Below, piece by piece: positions 35,009 to 47,250 of a stretch of 64,000 nt of DNA. The translations under genes were made by a program, and so were the position numbers. The notes under the pieces were generated by a model. It saw only the letters and a program-made list of their open reading frames with translations. It made no database searches and had not been told where the DNA came from. Source of the DNA: Sanguinoderma infundibulare (taxonomy: Eukaryota; Basidiomycota; Agaricomycetes; Polyporales; Polyporaceae); assembly GCA_032821775.1 (NCBI GenBank), contig JAVLRN010000010.1, positions 1,674,001 to 1,738,000 of the forward strand, written 5' to 3'. Position 1 is the first letter of the stretch, and each line of letters begins with the position of its first letter.

Positions 35009-36791
35009 CTAATGCTCCCGACCGAAGTGGGGCCGCTTCACGCTGCGACGCGGGAGGCCGGTGGTACCGGAGGAAGCGACCGAGGTAGAGAGGCCGACGT
35101 TGGCGTCGTCGTATCCAGACGTGGAGCAAGGAAGTACGACGGTCGAGGTGGCGATCGTCGTGGTTACGGTGTATACAGACGTGCTGTAGAGCACGGAGGA
35201 GGAGCATTCGCACGTGCTGGAGGGTATGGAGGAGGTGGTACTCGTCGTGCTTTCGGAGTATACAGACGTGGTGCTGGAGGGGAGGAAGCTCGAGCTCGTC
35301 TTACTGTCTGAGCATACAGGGCTGCTGGAGAGTTCAGCGGAGGATGTGGGGACGTTGGAGCTCGTCATGCTTCCGGAGTATACAGACGTGATGCTTGGGG
35401 GAGCAGTAGAAGTGACAGAGGTGGAGCAGACGGCCTTCAACCTGAACGCGTCCATGACCCAGATTCCACCGCAGGTACTGGCTTGGTCGCCAGAGCACTT
35501 CATGTTGCAAGTCGACGAAGGCTTCCCCTGGCCGTTTTCGAACGCGTCACCACCTGCAGAAGCCTATCAGTATCTCAATGTCACGAAGTGGTCGTATTCT
35601 GAACGTACAGAAGCATTGACTACCGTCCTCAAGACCAGCGATACTGAAACCCTTGGACGCGCACGTGCTGAGGCAAACCGCGGGGGTCAACTGGTAGTCG
35701 GTGAAGCTGTAGCTGGTCAAGGCGCGGGCGGTGCTGTCCGACACGCATCCGACGCTGCTCCACTGGGGAGTGCACGAGCTGGACGGCTGTGCGGCGGAGG
35801 TGGTGGGAACGGTCGTGCTTGCGGTGGGGACGGCAGTGGAAACCGTGGGGCAAACAACCGTTGCGCGGAACGCGTCCATGGCCCACGTGCCACCGCAGAT
35901 GCTTGCCTTGTCGCCAGAGCACGGCATGTCGCAGGAGGACGAAGCAAGCGGTTTGCCCTGGCCGTTTTCGAAGGCGTTACCGCCTGCAGAAACATATCAG
36001 TATCCAAAGGTCACGAGTTGGTTGGATCGAAGACGTACACCAGCACTGAGCACCGTCCTCAAGACCAGCGATCGTGTAGCCCTTGGACGCGCAAGTGTTG
36101 AGGCAAACATCAGTCGTCAACGTAGAGTCGCTGAAGCTGTAACCGGTCAAGGCGCGGGGCTGGCCGTCAGACACGCAGCCAACCCCGCTCCACACAGTGC
36201 TGCAAGAGCTGGACGGTTGTGCGGCGGAGGATGTGGCAACTGGAGAACTCGTCTTGCTTGAGGAGTGCACAGAAGTGATGGTGTGGGGGACAGATTTCGT
36301 AGTGTGGGGGACGGACTTGGTGGTGTGAGGAAGGGACTTGGTTGTGTGGGTGGCAGGCTTAGTGGTGTGCTTGGTGATGCGAGGCGGAGTGTACTTGTAC
36401 ACATTCATGGCCCAGGCGCCGCCGCACTTGTTGCTCTTGTCCCCAGAACACTTCACGTTGCAGGAGGACGAAGCGATAGGGTTGCCCTGGCCGTGTTTGA
36501 ACGAGTTTCCGCCTCCAGAATTCTGTCAGTTACGCTGGCAACAAGTGGATTAAATCGGGAACTCATACACCAGCACTGCGCGCCGTCCTCAAGGCCAGCC
36601 ATCGTGTAACCCTTGGACTTGCATTCGTCGAGGCAATGCCCGACCGTCAGATGGTAGTCGGTGAAGCTGTATCCGGTCAAAGCGCGCGAGGTGCTGTCAG
36701 ACCGGCAGCCCAGACTACTCCACCCCTGCGGAGTGCCCGCGCAGTTGGCGACCGCCACGAGCAACGCGATGGAGAAGAGGTTGGAGAACAT
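35009..36791 (-). CDS. Secreted protein with three WSC domains
   Basis: WSC domains are cysteine-rich carbohydrate-binding modules found in cell-wall stress sensors and secreted fungal proteins. Four exons (36791-36569, 36512-36039, 35983-35609, 35553-35009) give 538 residues. A signal peptide (MFSNLFSIALLVAVANCAG) is followed by three WSC modules, each with GYSF, C..CASKG-like, AGLEDG.QC and CSGD..CGG blocks. Thr/Ser/Pro-rich linkers, one with KSVPHTTKSVPHTT-like repeats, separate them. Each module is split by one intron at the same place and phase, after the first base of the second Cys codon in CWCG or CFCG. This shows that the modules arose by duplication of an exon pair. The last 170 residues are Ser/Thr-rich with SVYS repeats. 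No transmembrane segment follows, so it is probably secreted or wall-bound rather than a sensor. Confidence 0.9.
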
Positions 36792-38452
36792 CGTAAGGAC
36801 TGTTATGGCTCAGGTTGGATAAAAGAGAGTCTGGTCACCGAGTGCCGCAGCGAGAGGCCAGAAGCGAGGAAAGGTGGAGAGCGAGCCTCGAACGGAGCGT
36901 CGGAGGGAGAACGAACTACGAGACGGAGTCTGAGGATGGCTTCGACCAATGACATTCACTTTATATCTGCGATGGAGGCAGGGCAGTGCGCACACGCAGC
37001 TTGTCCAAAACATATTCGCAACACAGCGAAAGCACGCCCATGCAATCTAGAAGATAGGTGGCAAACCTTCCGCTTCCCGTCAGCAAATAGATCACATGGA
37101 AGGTTGGTCCAATATACATTCCGTGGGAAGATCATGATAGGGCACGATGGATGAAGCTTTCTCGCTTGGAACGTGTACTTCCAATACTCCCGAAGCCTAT
37201 TCGCAGCGGGCTTTCGCTCAAAGTTCGTCAGCCCGTCAACGGTTGCGGTTGGCAAAACATGGAACCCACCTCCGGTGCTCCTGCAGCAGCCGCAAGTACT
37301 ACGGTGCGATGCGGCAAGACACGAACAGGACCTGAACCCTATACCCCGACCCAGGAACATACAACATGCCAATGTAGTGTTGCTGATGGTGTTTGTTCTG
37401 TTGACTCCAAGCTGGAGGAATCTGCTGGATCTGGCTCGAGCGCGGTTAACTTGAGAAATCGATTGCTCATGAGGACACATCTCAGGCTGCACACGCTGGC
37501 CGCGCCTACCCTGCAATTCGTGGCTCGGACACCGGCCCGCGCAACCGATGATCTGGAACGGAGCTACGTGCCTTCGAGTGAAACAGTGTCCGAGGACCTG
37601 TGATTCGTCTTTACGCGAGCAGTGCTAGATCCGGGGAACGCGGATGTCAATGTAACACCGAAGTCTTCTAATGCGTGCATATATCCACCGAAGAACATAC
37701 CTGAATCACGATTCCTGCTTCTGCGGTGATATGAAAATGGTAACAGGTAGTAGAACGTTGACGACGCCCAAGCCAGTGTAGCATTCACTGGCAAGCGCCG
37801 GTGACGTATTCCGGTTCGGTCGGCGGTAATTGCCGGTGGGGCTCGGGCTCGAGCTCGTTCGCCTCTTGCCTGCTGCGACCACCCTACCCCCCACCTCCAG
37901 CAAGATCATTTACTATGGTCTGCCTAGGGGAGACAACTTGCCTGCTGTACTCCGCCCACTCACCGTACGATTCACAAGCCCATACTTAATGGGCCCAGAA
38001 CAGAAGCGCATCTCTAGGCTGGGTGCTACACCCGACAACCTGGCGGGACGACACATTGCCAACGGATGCTGTTGTGAGACGCCAGCAGGATCCCTTTTCC
38101 ATCAGTGGTGAGTATCCCAAAAGCATTTCCAGTACTTACCGACTCACGAGTGTCCATTACCACACATATCCCCATGGCTGATAGGCGTGGGGAACCGTTT
38201 CAATTTGAAGGTACTCATTGCAACTTCCAGGTTGCACACTTCGAAACACTATGTAGATACCTGCATGACATCTGGGCGTTCAAACCTCTACATACATCTA
38301 TACAGAATGAAGTACAGCCATATACGACATCCGGCGTATTCTTAGTGTGCACCTTCTCTGACAGGAGAGCGCTGGCCCTGCCAGCTGACAGGCGTCCTCG
38401 AATATAAACTTTGTGATGCAAGACTTGACGTTTGTCTCTCTCCCTGCTCTTC
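36792..38452. other. Intergenic, promoters of the WSC gene and P450-2
   Basis: A 1.66-kb region upstream of both divergent genes. A TATA-like sequence for the WSC gene is at 36959-36967 (GATATAAAG on the minus strand). A 186-codon minus-strand frame at 36956-37516 overlaps that box and has no recognisable content. Nothing else is supported. Confidence 0.45.
38403..38408 (+). promoter_or_regulatory. TATA box of P450-2
   Basis: TATAAA lies 50 bases upstream of the ATG at 38453, a similar spacing to that in the paralogous P450-1. Confidence 0.5.
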
Positions 38453-40544
38453 ATGACTCCCGATAGAATGCCTTCAGCGATCGTATGGCTGGCATGGGCC
38501 GCCCTCACCGCGATTTTAGTCGTACTATTCAAGACGATCATTTATCGCAAGGAACCTCTTCGGCTCCCACCTGGTCCGCGACCACTTCCCGTCCTCGGAA
38601 ATGCTCTCGACCTACCGCTGTTCAACGTTGCCCCTTCGTGGCTCGCGTTGTGCAAGAAGTACGGTAAGTGGCACGATCTTCCGTGTCATGAAGTGGATTG
38701 ATCATTCCACTACTAGGCGACATTATCTACTTCAATGTGCTAGGGCAACCGATCATCACCGTCAACACCGTCTACCACGCTCTCGAACTGCTCGAAAAGA
38801 AGTCCGCGAATCTCTCAAACCGCCCGGACTCTGTCATACTTAAGCTGTACGTGTTTGAGCTTCTTTGACGTTGCCCATACCTACTCACCGTGGCACTCGG
38901 CTGCTAGACTTGGCTTGGACGACTACGTTGTCCTCATGCCGTATGGCCGTAAATGGCGCGAGCACCGCCGCGCGTTCCACCAAATGTTTGGTCCCGAGTC
39001 CGTCGGGCAATGGGAGTTCACACAGCTGAAGAGTGCTCGGAGGCTGCTTTACCGACTGCTAGAAACCCCCAAGGACTTCGTCGCGCACCTCAACATGTGA
39101 GCTCTGCTTGCCTCTTCGCAAACGTCAACTTCCTGACGCTGGAATGTTTTCCTCGTCAGCGCGTTCACGGAGACGCTGATGCGCGTCGCGTATGGCATCG
39201 AGCTCTGCGGCAACGAAGGCGATCGTGAGTACTATCAAATGGCCGACAGAGTTGCAGCGATTGCGGAACCTTTGCTGCGTCCGAGTGCGCATGTGATCGA
39301 AGCATTTCCGCTTTTGCGCCGCCTGCCTTCCTGGCTACCTGGTATGGGTGTCAAGCGGGACGCCGAGGACAAGAAAAACGAAGTCCGGGCTATCACGTCC
39401 AAGCTCTATACACTCTCGACAACTGCTACGGTGAGACACCCGAAAGTAAACTGATAACGAAGGGAGAGTCTGATGTCCGTGCAATCCCAATGGCTAGGAT
39501 AGCGGCGCTATCAGAGATTCGATGGTAACTCGTATATTAGCAGATGCAGACGCGAAAAATGCTCGAGTGTCAGATGTACGAGAGGTGTGCGAGTACGTGG
39601 CAGCAGCGTCTTTCATCGGTGCGTGCCCAGTCCTCGAGCGCAATTTGTACGTTTCCTAACCGTTCGGAACCTTGTCGATGCGACAGCGGGTGTTGAAACG
39701 GCACGTATCCTCGCCCGTGCTTTGGGCTCACCGCTTACTTTCGCTACTCAATTCAGTCTCATGCGGCCATGGAAGCGTTCTGCCTGGCCATGGCCATGCA
39801 TCCCGAAATCCAGAAGAAAGCCCAGCGAGAGCTCGATGCCGTCGTGGGCCCTGACCGACTGCCCGAGTTCTCCGACTTCGACTCCCTCCCGTATATGCGG
39901 GCGATCATCAAGGAGACGCAGAGATGGCACATCATCTCGCCGTTGGGCGTGCCGCACACCGCCATAGCGGACGATGAGTACATGGGGTACCACATTCCCG
40001 CGGGCACCATCATCAACCAGAACTTGTGGTGCGTCTGATACTCCCTGTTTATACCCCACCTGGGTAACGCTGACTCCGTTCACAGGGCCATGTCTCGGGA
40101 CCCAGGCGAATACCCCAATCCAGAAGCGTTCATCCCGGAGCGCTTCCTGCCTGCTGGGGACAAACCGCCAGCCAAAGACCCAGCAGAATACGTGTTTGGC
40201 TTCGGACGGAGGTACGTGCCGTATGTCGCCTACACGGTGACCGTCCCGCATAAACTGCGTTGCAGGATCTGTCCCGGACGTCACTTCGCTGAGGCGTCCT
40301 TGTTCATATATTGCGCTTCTATCCTGCACGTCTTCGACATCCGGCCGCCGTTGGACGAACATGGGGCGCCGGTCAAGCTGACGTATCGAGCGAAGGATGA
40401 GATGATATCGTGCGTACCGTGTCTCTCGTCCGTTGGTGGGTTCTGATACGCGACGCGTCCAGGCGCGTTCAAGGGTATGAGTACCTGATCGAGGCGAGGG
40501 GACCGCGAGCGGAACGCCTAGTGGGCGAAGCATCCAGCGGTTGA
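38453..40544 (+). CDS. Cytochrome P450 monooxygenase (P450-2)
   Basis: Paralogue of P450-1, substrate unknown. Ten exons (38453-38663, 38717-38846, 38908-39096, 39160-39430, 39498-39618, 39687-39700, 39757-40028, 40086-40211, 40266-40409, 40463-40544) give 519 residues. Internal exons 2-9 have exactly the same lengths as in P450-1. Signatures are an N-terminal anchor, LRLPPGPRPLPVLGN, RKWREHRRAF, the I-helix AGVETS, the K-helix KETQRWH, PERFLPAG, and the heme loop FGFGRRICPGR. The intron after the 14-nt exon 6 again begins GCACGT, a GC donor shared with P450-1. A start at the second ATG (38468) is possible and would remove five residues. Its neighbour on the right is a MYND gene. Confidence 0.93.
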
Positions 40545-40643
40545 TGAACCAACTCAATTTCGCCCGGAGTTCCCTGTCTTTCTTGCATGCTTATTCAGGA
40601 CTGTGCTCATTTGAACTTTTCGGCAATTGCACTTGGCAACACG

Positions 40644-40782
40644 AATCCAGTCACAGTGGTGTTGATTCCTGGGCGACTGCCTGAGCCCGAATCCCACTGG
40701 CAGCAAAAATATTCATATTCCGACCACGATGTGATATTGTGCGCGCGTTGGCTGCTTGAGTACTGCGTCCACATACCCCGTG
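40644..40782. repeat. Dispersed repeat D, copy 2
   Basis: Similar in the same orientation to 23762-23869, with a roughly 30-base length difference. It lies between P450-2 and MYND paralogue 2. Confidence 0.6.
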
Positions 40783-41019
40783 CCAGGCATGCGATGGTGA
40801 AGGAAGGTTTGTAAACGGCGGCCGATGGCTGGGCATGATGGCGGAAGCAGCGAGGACGGTAGCCGCGGGACGAGCGCACCACGGGCCATGCGCAATACGA
40901 TCACGTGGACGAATATCAAAGCGACGCGACTGACCTGCGACGCGTGTTTGTCGTTCCGCCACTGCCGCGCCCGCTGGGTCACTGACCTTCGCCCACATCG
41001 CCCTCAACCCTCCTTAGCA

Positions 41020-42508
41020 ATGGACTGGTCTTTGAACCACTCTGAAATCCTCCAGGTCTTGCAGTGTATGGGCATCGAGCTGCCCGCCGACACGAAGCTC
41101 GCCGACGGCGTCCTCGACAAACGACTGCGAGACGCCCTCAATGCTGCTCAGTACAAGGACCGCCTCCCGTCCCCTCTCGACTTACTCAGCCTCTCACCGT
41201 GGCCCATGATTAAAAGCGGTCCAGGCGGGCGGTCGCTGCTCGAAGCAGTCCATCGGGGCAACATCCAAGAGTCGCAACAGATCTTCGCCAAGAAGGCGGC
41301 GGGCGGGAGCGCCATCCCGACTCTATACGTCGATCCCTTCACGGACCTGCGGCAGACGATGATGGGCCTTGGAACGTGTCTGGATCAGGGGGTGCAGTGG
41401 TGTGTGTTGCAGGACAAGGAGAAGGAGCATTGTGCGGTCAACATCCGGGTGCGTACTTGTCTTTTCGAGGCCTTCCCTGACAGCTGACGATCACGGTCCT
41501 CCTCCTGTCAACGCCCATCCACAACGTCTCGTTCATCTTCCCAGATACTCTCCGTGCTGGAAATCACTGAACAAACACCCGCGATCGTTGTGCTGTACCG
41601 CGCCTTCGACAAATCGACCGCCGAAGCAGGTGTAGACTGGGTGAAGGACCAGGTAGCCTCGAATCCCCCAGAGCTCGGCCCAGTCCTCTTCAACGTCAAT
41701 GCGACCCCCATCGAACAACGGCTTTTGCTCAAAATCCTGAAACTGAACGCCTCCATGGTCCCGTCCGACTTCAAAGTCGAACGGCGCCATGGTGAGCAGT
41801 CCTTCAAGCTCTCCGTCCTCCTCCCCGTCGGCCCACTCGAGTACGCCGCGCTCTCGAAGCTGACCGCCAACATGGGGTGCGCCATGTGCGGCAAGCGCGC
41901 CACGAACCGCTGTGCCAGCTGCCATTCCATCTCGTACTGTGGCCCAGGTCCGTCGTGTTCATGCTTACAGGCTTGCGGCTGGAACCCCTCCCCTTAACTC
42001 AGCAAACTAACTTCCCACAGCGTGTCAGCGCGCCGACTGGCCGGACCACAAGAAAGCCTGCCGCTCACTCAAAGGCGGCGCCTGGCACACGGTCCGCATC
42101 CGCTCAACCATGCCCGGCGCGGACGGCATGTATATGGTCAACATCAGCAACCGCAACTCAACCGCGCTAGGGCTCGCCGGCGACGGCTCCTCGACCAACG
42201 TCCGCAAAGCCGACTCGAGCGCGGTCCCGCCGAACGTGTACGGCGACCGGCCGTTCCTCGTCAAGCTTCAGATCGCACTCACCGCCGAGGCCGGCCCGAT
42301 GATGGTGTACGACCGCCGGCGGACGTTCCAGGCGTTCGTCCACCTCGAGGACGACGCGTGGACGTTTGCCGAGCTCGTCACGGAAGTGCAGGGCCCCCGC
42401 GGCGGGCACAACGGGCAGAAGATGTACAGATGGGCGAGGCGGGTCGGCGAGTGGGAGCTAAGCGTGTGTTTGGACCGCCAGCCGGGCGCGGCGGAGACGA
42501 AGTGGTGA
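41020..42508 (+). CDS. MYND zinc-finger protein, paralogue 2 (intact)
   Basis: Three exons (41020-41448, 41545-41947, 42021-42508) give 439 residues; exons 2 and 3 have exactly the lengths seen in paralogue 1. The N-terminal family block reads PADTKLADGVLDKRLRDAL and AQYKDRLPSPLDLLSLSPWP. The finger is CAMCGKRATNRCASCHSISYC followed by CQRADWPDHKKAC. The C-terminal region carries NVYGDRPFLVKLQI, MVYDRRRTF and EVQGPRGG and ends in KW. All zinc ligands are present. No enzyme domain is recognisable, so a protein-interaction role is only a family-level inference. It follows P450-2 by 475 bases, in the same orientation. Confidence 0.87.
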
Positions 42509-42653
42509 GCTTGCACGTTGAGGCCTTGAGGTGCTATGCTTGTATTTCTTTGAAAACCCCTTGTAGGATACGCACTGGGTTCGCCACGGAGATTGAACGT
42601 TGCCTACGCTATGCTCGCAAGGGAGCGTGCTACATGCTGCTTCCGAACGACGG

Positions 42654-43232
42654 TCAAATGTCGTAGTTGAGCGTCACGAAGTAGCTCGTGGAGGAGAGGA
42701 TGGTGCCGTGTGTGGGATCCGTCTCCACCACGGTGAAGTCTATGATATGCATCCGTCAGCATCCTACCCCTCACCTCCTACATGACGTGCACGCTCACTG
42801 TAGTTGCCCTCCTTGAACACGTTCAGGTCGACGTCGACGCGGCCCTCCGCGTTTTCGGTGTCGTTGCTCGAGAACTGGGGCGTCGGCGTGAGCGGCGCGC
42901 TGAACGTCGCGTTGTGGAGCGTGACGTTGATGAACGTCGAGTCGAAGCTCGAACGGCCCTGGAGGAGCGAACCGGTACGACGTCAACGCTGCTTCGGAGC
43001 ATCATGCAGGTTGCAGCGAGGAATGTGGGACATACGGGGTGGGTGTACTGAACGAGAGGGTTCAAGCCAATGCCACTTGCGGGGGAAGGCGAGATGAGCT
43101 GCGCGTGGGCTACGTGTCCGGGGAGGCAGTTCAGCGGTTAACTTGCGATATGCGCAAGTAAGTGGAATACTCACCAGCACCAGCACCAGCAAACGCAGCA
43201 GCGGCTGCAGCAAGGAAAGAGAAACGCATCAT
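42654..43232 (-). CDS. Small secreted protein, 125 aa
   Basis: Four exons (43232-43175, 43109-43036, 42958-42799, 42739-42654) join in frame. A clear signal peptide (MMRFSFLAAAAAAFAGAGA) is followed by QLISPSPASGIGLNPLVQYT, then a Thr/Asn-rich beta-strand-like stretch (STFINVTLHNATFSAPL) with potential N-glycosylation sites (NVT, NAT, NDT), and NFTVVETDPTHG near the end. No cysteine is seen in the mature part. I do not recognise the family. All four splice junctions are consistent GT-AG and keep the frame, which supports the model. An effector-like or wall-associated role is conceivable but not shown. It converges with MYND paralogue 2, only 146 bases apart. Confidence 0.8.
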
Positions 43233-44453
43233 GCCAACGTTACAATACGGGAATCGTGAGCCGACAAAGCGGGGGAGGTCGGAAGTCGTCTGAGGGAAGG
43301 GTGAGGCAAAACTGCATTCTTTCATCCCGATTCTGCGACTTTAAGGTGACTTTGCTCATCAGCTGCGTTCGGGCATAGGATCCCCGACGTGGGGGAATCA
43401 AGCTATACCGATCACCGTAGCGTCAGAGTGGGGACGCCGCGTTGACACCTTCCTGGCTGTGCGCCCCGGTGCGGATCAATCAAACATCGAGTCGAGGCGC
43501 CATGTACGTATACATAGTCGTCGATGCAATGATGGCCAATTGTCTTTGTCGACAAGCGGGGTGAGGTGCGCCGTCACACCACCAGGCTTCAAGTTTGCGT
43601 CAAACTCATCTTCCATCCAGTAACGGCCCAAGCATACAGACTGCAAGTATTCGAAGGCAATGGTTAGAGCACCATCACAGCTGCCAAAGGGATATTAACC
43701 CGTCCGGGGGGCCGCGTGAAGGTCAATAGGGCTGAATTGTGATGTATAACTGCGTCATCCACCGCGCTTCATACCGAGCTGTCTTGTTGATCAAAATTCG
43801 GTCCGATGAGTCTAGTAAATCAAATACGTTCCATAACATACCTCGGAGCCGCGGAGATGATTATATATCAACGGCGCAGTTGTAACCATTGAGGCTCCCC
43901 GCCCCCAACAACATTCCTCTTCTCCTGCAACCTCGCGACCAAAAGGTGAGACATAGTCATTGTATACAAGTCTAGTATAGTACTCCAAATCGCCAGCGCG
44001 CTCCAATAATCCATGCTCACAGTGCACACTGCTGCCTGGTTCCGATTTGGCAGTATCAGTCATCATAACGTCAGAAAAAATGTCTGGAAGACGGCGCAAG
44101 CACTCACATTGGCCATAGCTAAAGACGAAAGACTTCAATGCCGCGCAAGGAAGATTCGGAGTACTTGAGGCCATGAAGGGAGCTGTGTACCGGATATCCT
44201 CCCATTCTAATCTGGCCCGGCATCCGACCGGAGACGCATGTTAGCCGCACATCTGGACAGAGAAAAGACGATAGAAAGGAGGCTGAACGTGAAGAACTCG
44301 CTGCGGTAAAAGGTGTTCGGAGTTTGAACTGCCACTTGCTCAAACATAAAAGCGCGCGTCCCCGCTTTTCCTTCTCCCATCTTCCCTCTTCCTCCCACAT
44401 ACCGCCACTCGCTCTGACACTCCTCGACCTTGCTTTCCTTTGTCAGCCCACGC
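43233..44453. other. Intergenic with one doubtful small frame
   Basis: A 120-codon minus-strand frame at 43812-44174 (MASSTPNLPCAALKSFVFSY...) could be a small gene or a relic; no motif supports it. The first 100 bases are the likely promoter of the small secreted protein. Nothing else is seen. Confidence 0.35.
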
Positions 44454-45125
44454 AGTGGAAGCCGTCGCGATCCGTCCCAGACGATGCAACAGCGGTTGGC
44501 AGTGGTTGGTTGCATCGTCCGTCTTCAACCTCGACCGCCGCCGTCCTCGCCCATTCTCCGAAGCCACCGCCGTCGTCGCCCACTCTCCAAAGTCACCGCT
44601 TGACAGTCTTCAATCGGAACACATCTTCAATATCATCGTCACCGTTCGTCGGTCCAATAACGCCGTACCACAGTTCAGTGCTCGCCTGTGGTTAGCCGCC
44701 ACCGCCAACCACCAACCACCGCCACTCCTCGCGCAACGTCCCTTAGCGCCAGAAGCACGGAGAAGAGGATAAATGGGAGTCCTGGTATGCCCTATCACTT
44801 CATTCTCGTGTTCGATGATGGGTGTCCTCGACAGGAGCCTGAGGACCGAACATCTGGGTGCGTGCCACACACGACTCCGTGTGCAGTGGGGCATTGCACG
44901 GCGCCGAAGAGTATGGCCCCAATCGGGCGACAATCCTCAAGGGGTCCATTATCCAAGCGTCGGGGGAGTGTTGGCGACCGTACGTGTTACTGTCGTTAAG
45001 CCAGACCCCAGCCCAGACCAGTGACCGTGCCGAAAGCAAAGGCGAACTTGAAGATAAGCGACCACGACGCCGAAGAGCAAAGCACCAAACGGGCGAAAAT
45101 CCGCAAGAGCATCTTCGATGCGGTG
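44454..45125 (+). repeat. Inverted relic pair E, copy 1
   Basis: This stretch is similar over about 650 bases to the minus strand of 55838-56461. Conserved strings include GACGCCGAAGAGTATG/GCGCCGAAGAGTATGG, CCCCAATCGGGCGAC and GGGGGAGTGT.GGCGACCGTAC. Translation of the same frame in both copies keeps EEY[GD]PNRATIL and ASGEC/ATGECGRP blocks, so the ancestor was probably coding. Stops and frame changes make an intact gene unlikely here. Confidence 0.6.
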
Positions 45126-45546
45126 AACTCGGGGGAGTGTGCGGGCGACGGCGGTCCGTAGACCGCCATCGTTCCCTACCCTAGATCGATCCGCATCGTA
45201 CAGGTCGAAGACCGGGAAGGAAATGGAGATGCCTAGGTTTGGATGGTCGACCTATCTTCACCAAGACGACTATCCCTACCACGTGGCGACGATCCAATTC
45301 TAAATGAGAGCAAGCGATGAGCAACCAACTGCAACCAACACAGGTGGACATCGAGAAGCATACCCGGTTGAAAAGGGTAGCAAACAATCCGTCGTCAACC
45401 ACTAAAGTGCAGGTCTCCCGCCTGGACAATCTACCGGAAATCGACCAAGCAGTATACCAAAAAAATCACGGAGAAATTACCAAGCATATTGGAGACAATT
45501 CGAACACGACGCAGATTAACCGGCTAGCAACATACAAGTACGGCTC

Positions 45547-47143
45547 TCACCACTTTGTGTCCGTCAGCGGCTCCCGGTCCAAACAAATGCTGAATTCCCA
45601 GTCCCCCGTCCTCTTCGCCCACCGATACATCTTCAGGCCGCCGTAGCCGCCCCTTGGGCCTTGCATCTCGTCGTAGAACTCCCGGAAGAGCGACGGGTCC
45701 TCCGAGCGGAACTAGTACAGCTTGAACGATCGTTTGCGGTCGTACATCATCATGTGCTGCGGCACACTGGGCTCGGGGGCGAGCCCGACCTGCAGCTTGA
45801 CGAGGAAGATGCCGTCGCCGTGGTCGTTTGGAGGCGGGCAGCTGTCGTTGGGCTGGTACGTCTCGCTGGCACGGTCGTTGAAGCCCATCGCAGGACTGCT
45901 GTGATTGTTGAGGACGGCCATGAAGCCGCCCTCGATGAGGAAGGTCGTGCGAGTCTTGATGCTGCACCAGCGGCCGCCCTTTATGGAGCGGCATGCCACT
46001 TTGTGTTCGGGCCAGTGGGCGCGCTGGCAGTCTGACATGCCAGTCAACGCGAACGCGACGAACGGACGAGGACAATGTTGACTTACCTGCACCACAGTAC
46101 GATGCGGACTGGCATTGCTTGCACCGGCTGACGATCTTCTTCCCGCAAAGTACGCATCCGACGTTGCTGTTCAGCTTCGCGAGCGCGCCGTACTCCAACG
46201 GGCCGACGGGGAGCAGCACAGAAACCTTGTACTCCTTTTCGGTCTCGCACCTGTCGAAAGTGTACTTGGCCGGAACGAGATGCGCATTACCCCTGAGGAG
46301 CTTGAGGAACAACTTCAGCTCGAGCGGCATGCAACGGATGTGCGCAGTCGCGCCGCCGTATTTGGCAGACATCTCCTGCGTCCAGGCTATGGCTTCCATC
46401 GCCTTGCTGCTGTTGAAAGAGCGGTAGAGGAGCACGAAGACCGGCGTTTTGTTGTTCAACTCCAGCACCGACAAGATCTACGAGGGATTTGACACAGTTG
46501 TTAGAGCGGGACGCCAAGGAAAAGTGGAAAGGAGTCGAACAGGGAGTGTGCGAAAAAAATACAAGGCACGCACCCGCACGTTGATCGTGTACTTCTCCAT
46601 CTCCGGGTCCTGCAAGAGCAGCCACCTCCCTCCCTGGTCCGCAAAGTTCGCGAGGCACAGGGACGTCTCCCGCAGGTCCATGAACGGGTCGACGTGCATG
46701 GCGGGTGTCCCCATGACCGCCCCGCGCAACGGGTCGAGCCCAGTCTGCCGTCGCAACTCGTCCATGCGAGCCTGCATCTCTTGCCGGAAGACGTTGATGC
46801 GGGCTTCGTGGAGGTTGCCTCTCCGGCACGCGTCCATGAGCTTGCTCTCGAACTGGCCAGGCCCACCAACTCCTTGGGACCCGTTCGAGTGGACGAGCGC
46901 GCACTTCGCTGGGTTGTTGTTGGTCGGCGCCTGGGCCCCCATGACCCCGGGAGCGGCGAGCGTCCATGGTGAGAGGGAGTTCAGGTCGGGCGGAGGGTAG
47001 AAGTGGTCTTTGTACTGGGCGAAGTTGAGGGCGTCGCGAAGGCGCTTCTCGATCGCGTCGTCGGAGAGCTTGGTGTCTGCCGGGAGTTCGATGCCCATGC
47101 ATTCCAGTGCTCGCAGGTACTCATCCCGAGTGAATGGTTCCAT
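45547..47143 (-). pseudogene. MYND zinc-finger protein, paralogue 3 (premature stop)
   Basis: Exons 47143-46574, 46477-46087 and 46031 onward match paralogues 1 and 2 in order and phase. The N-terminal block (PADTKLSDDAIEKRLRDAL, AQYKDHFYPPPDLNSLSPW) carries an extra segment of about 50 residues. The finger CVLCGKKIVSRCKQCQSASYC with CQRAHWPEHKVAC is complete. In the C-terminal region an in-frame TAG at 45712-45714 ends the protein at 426 residues. The homologous reading continues (DEMQGPRGG, then KW) to a TGA at 45547, which would give 481. No splice sites around the TAG explain it. The product may be a truncated but stable protein with the finger intact, or the gene may be a young pseudogene. 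An upstream in-frame ATG (47230) lies near the tRNA and is less likely. Confidence 0.8.
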
Positions 47144-47250
47144 GTTGTGGGGATCGAGTTGGGGAAGAAGATCGACAAGGGCGGCGGACGAGTGCACGCG
47201 TTGAATTTCGTCAGATTGGACAGGTATCATGAGATCAGACTAGCAGTGTC

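Noticed and set aside
36956..37516. Minus-strand 186-codon frame
   Set aside because: It overlaps the WSC promoter TATA-like box and has no motif, no signal peptide and no exon partners.
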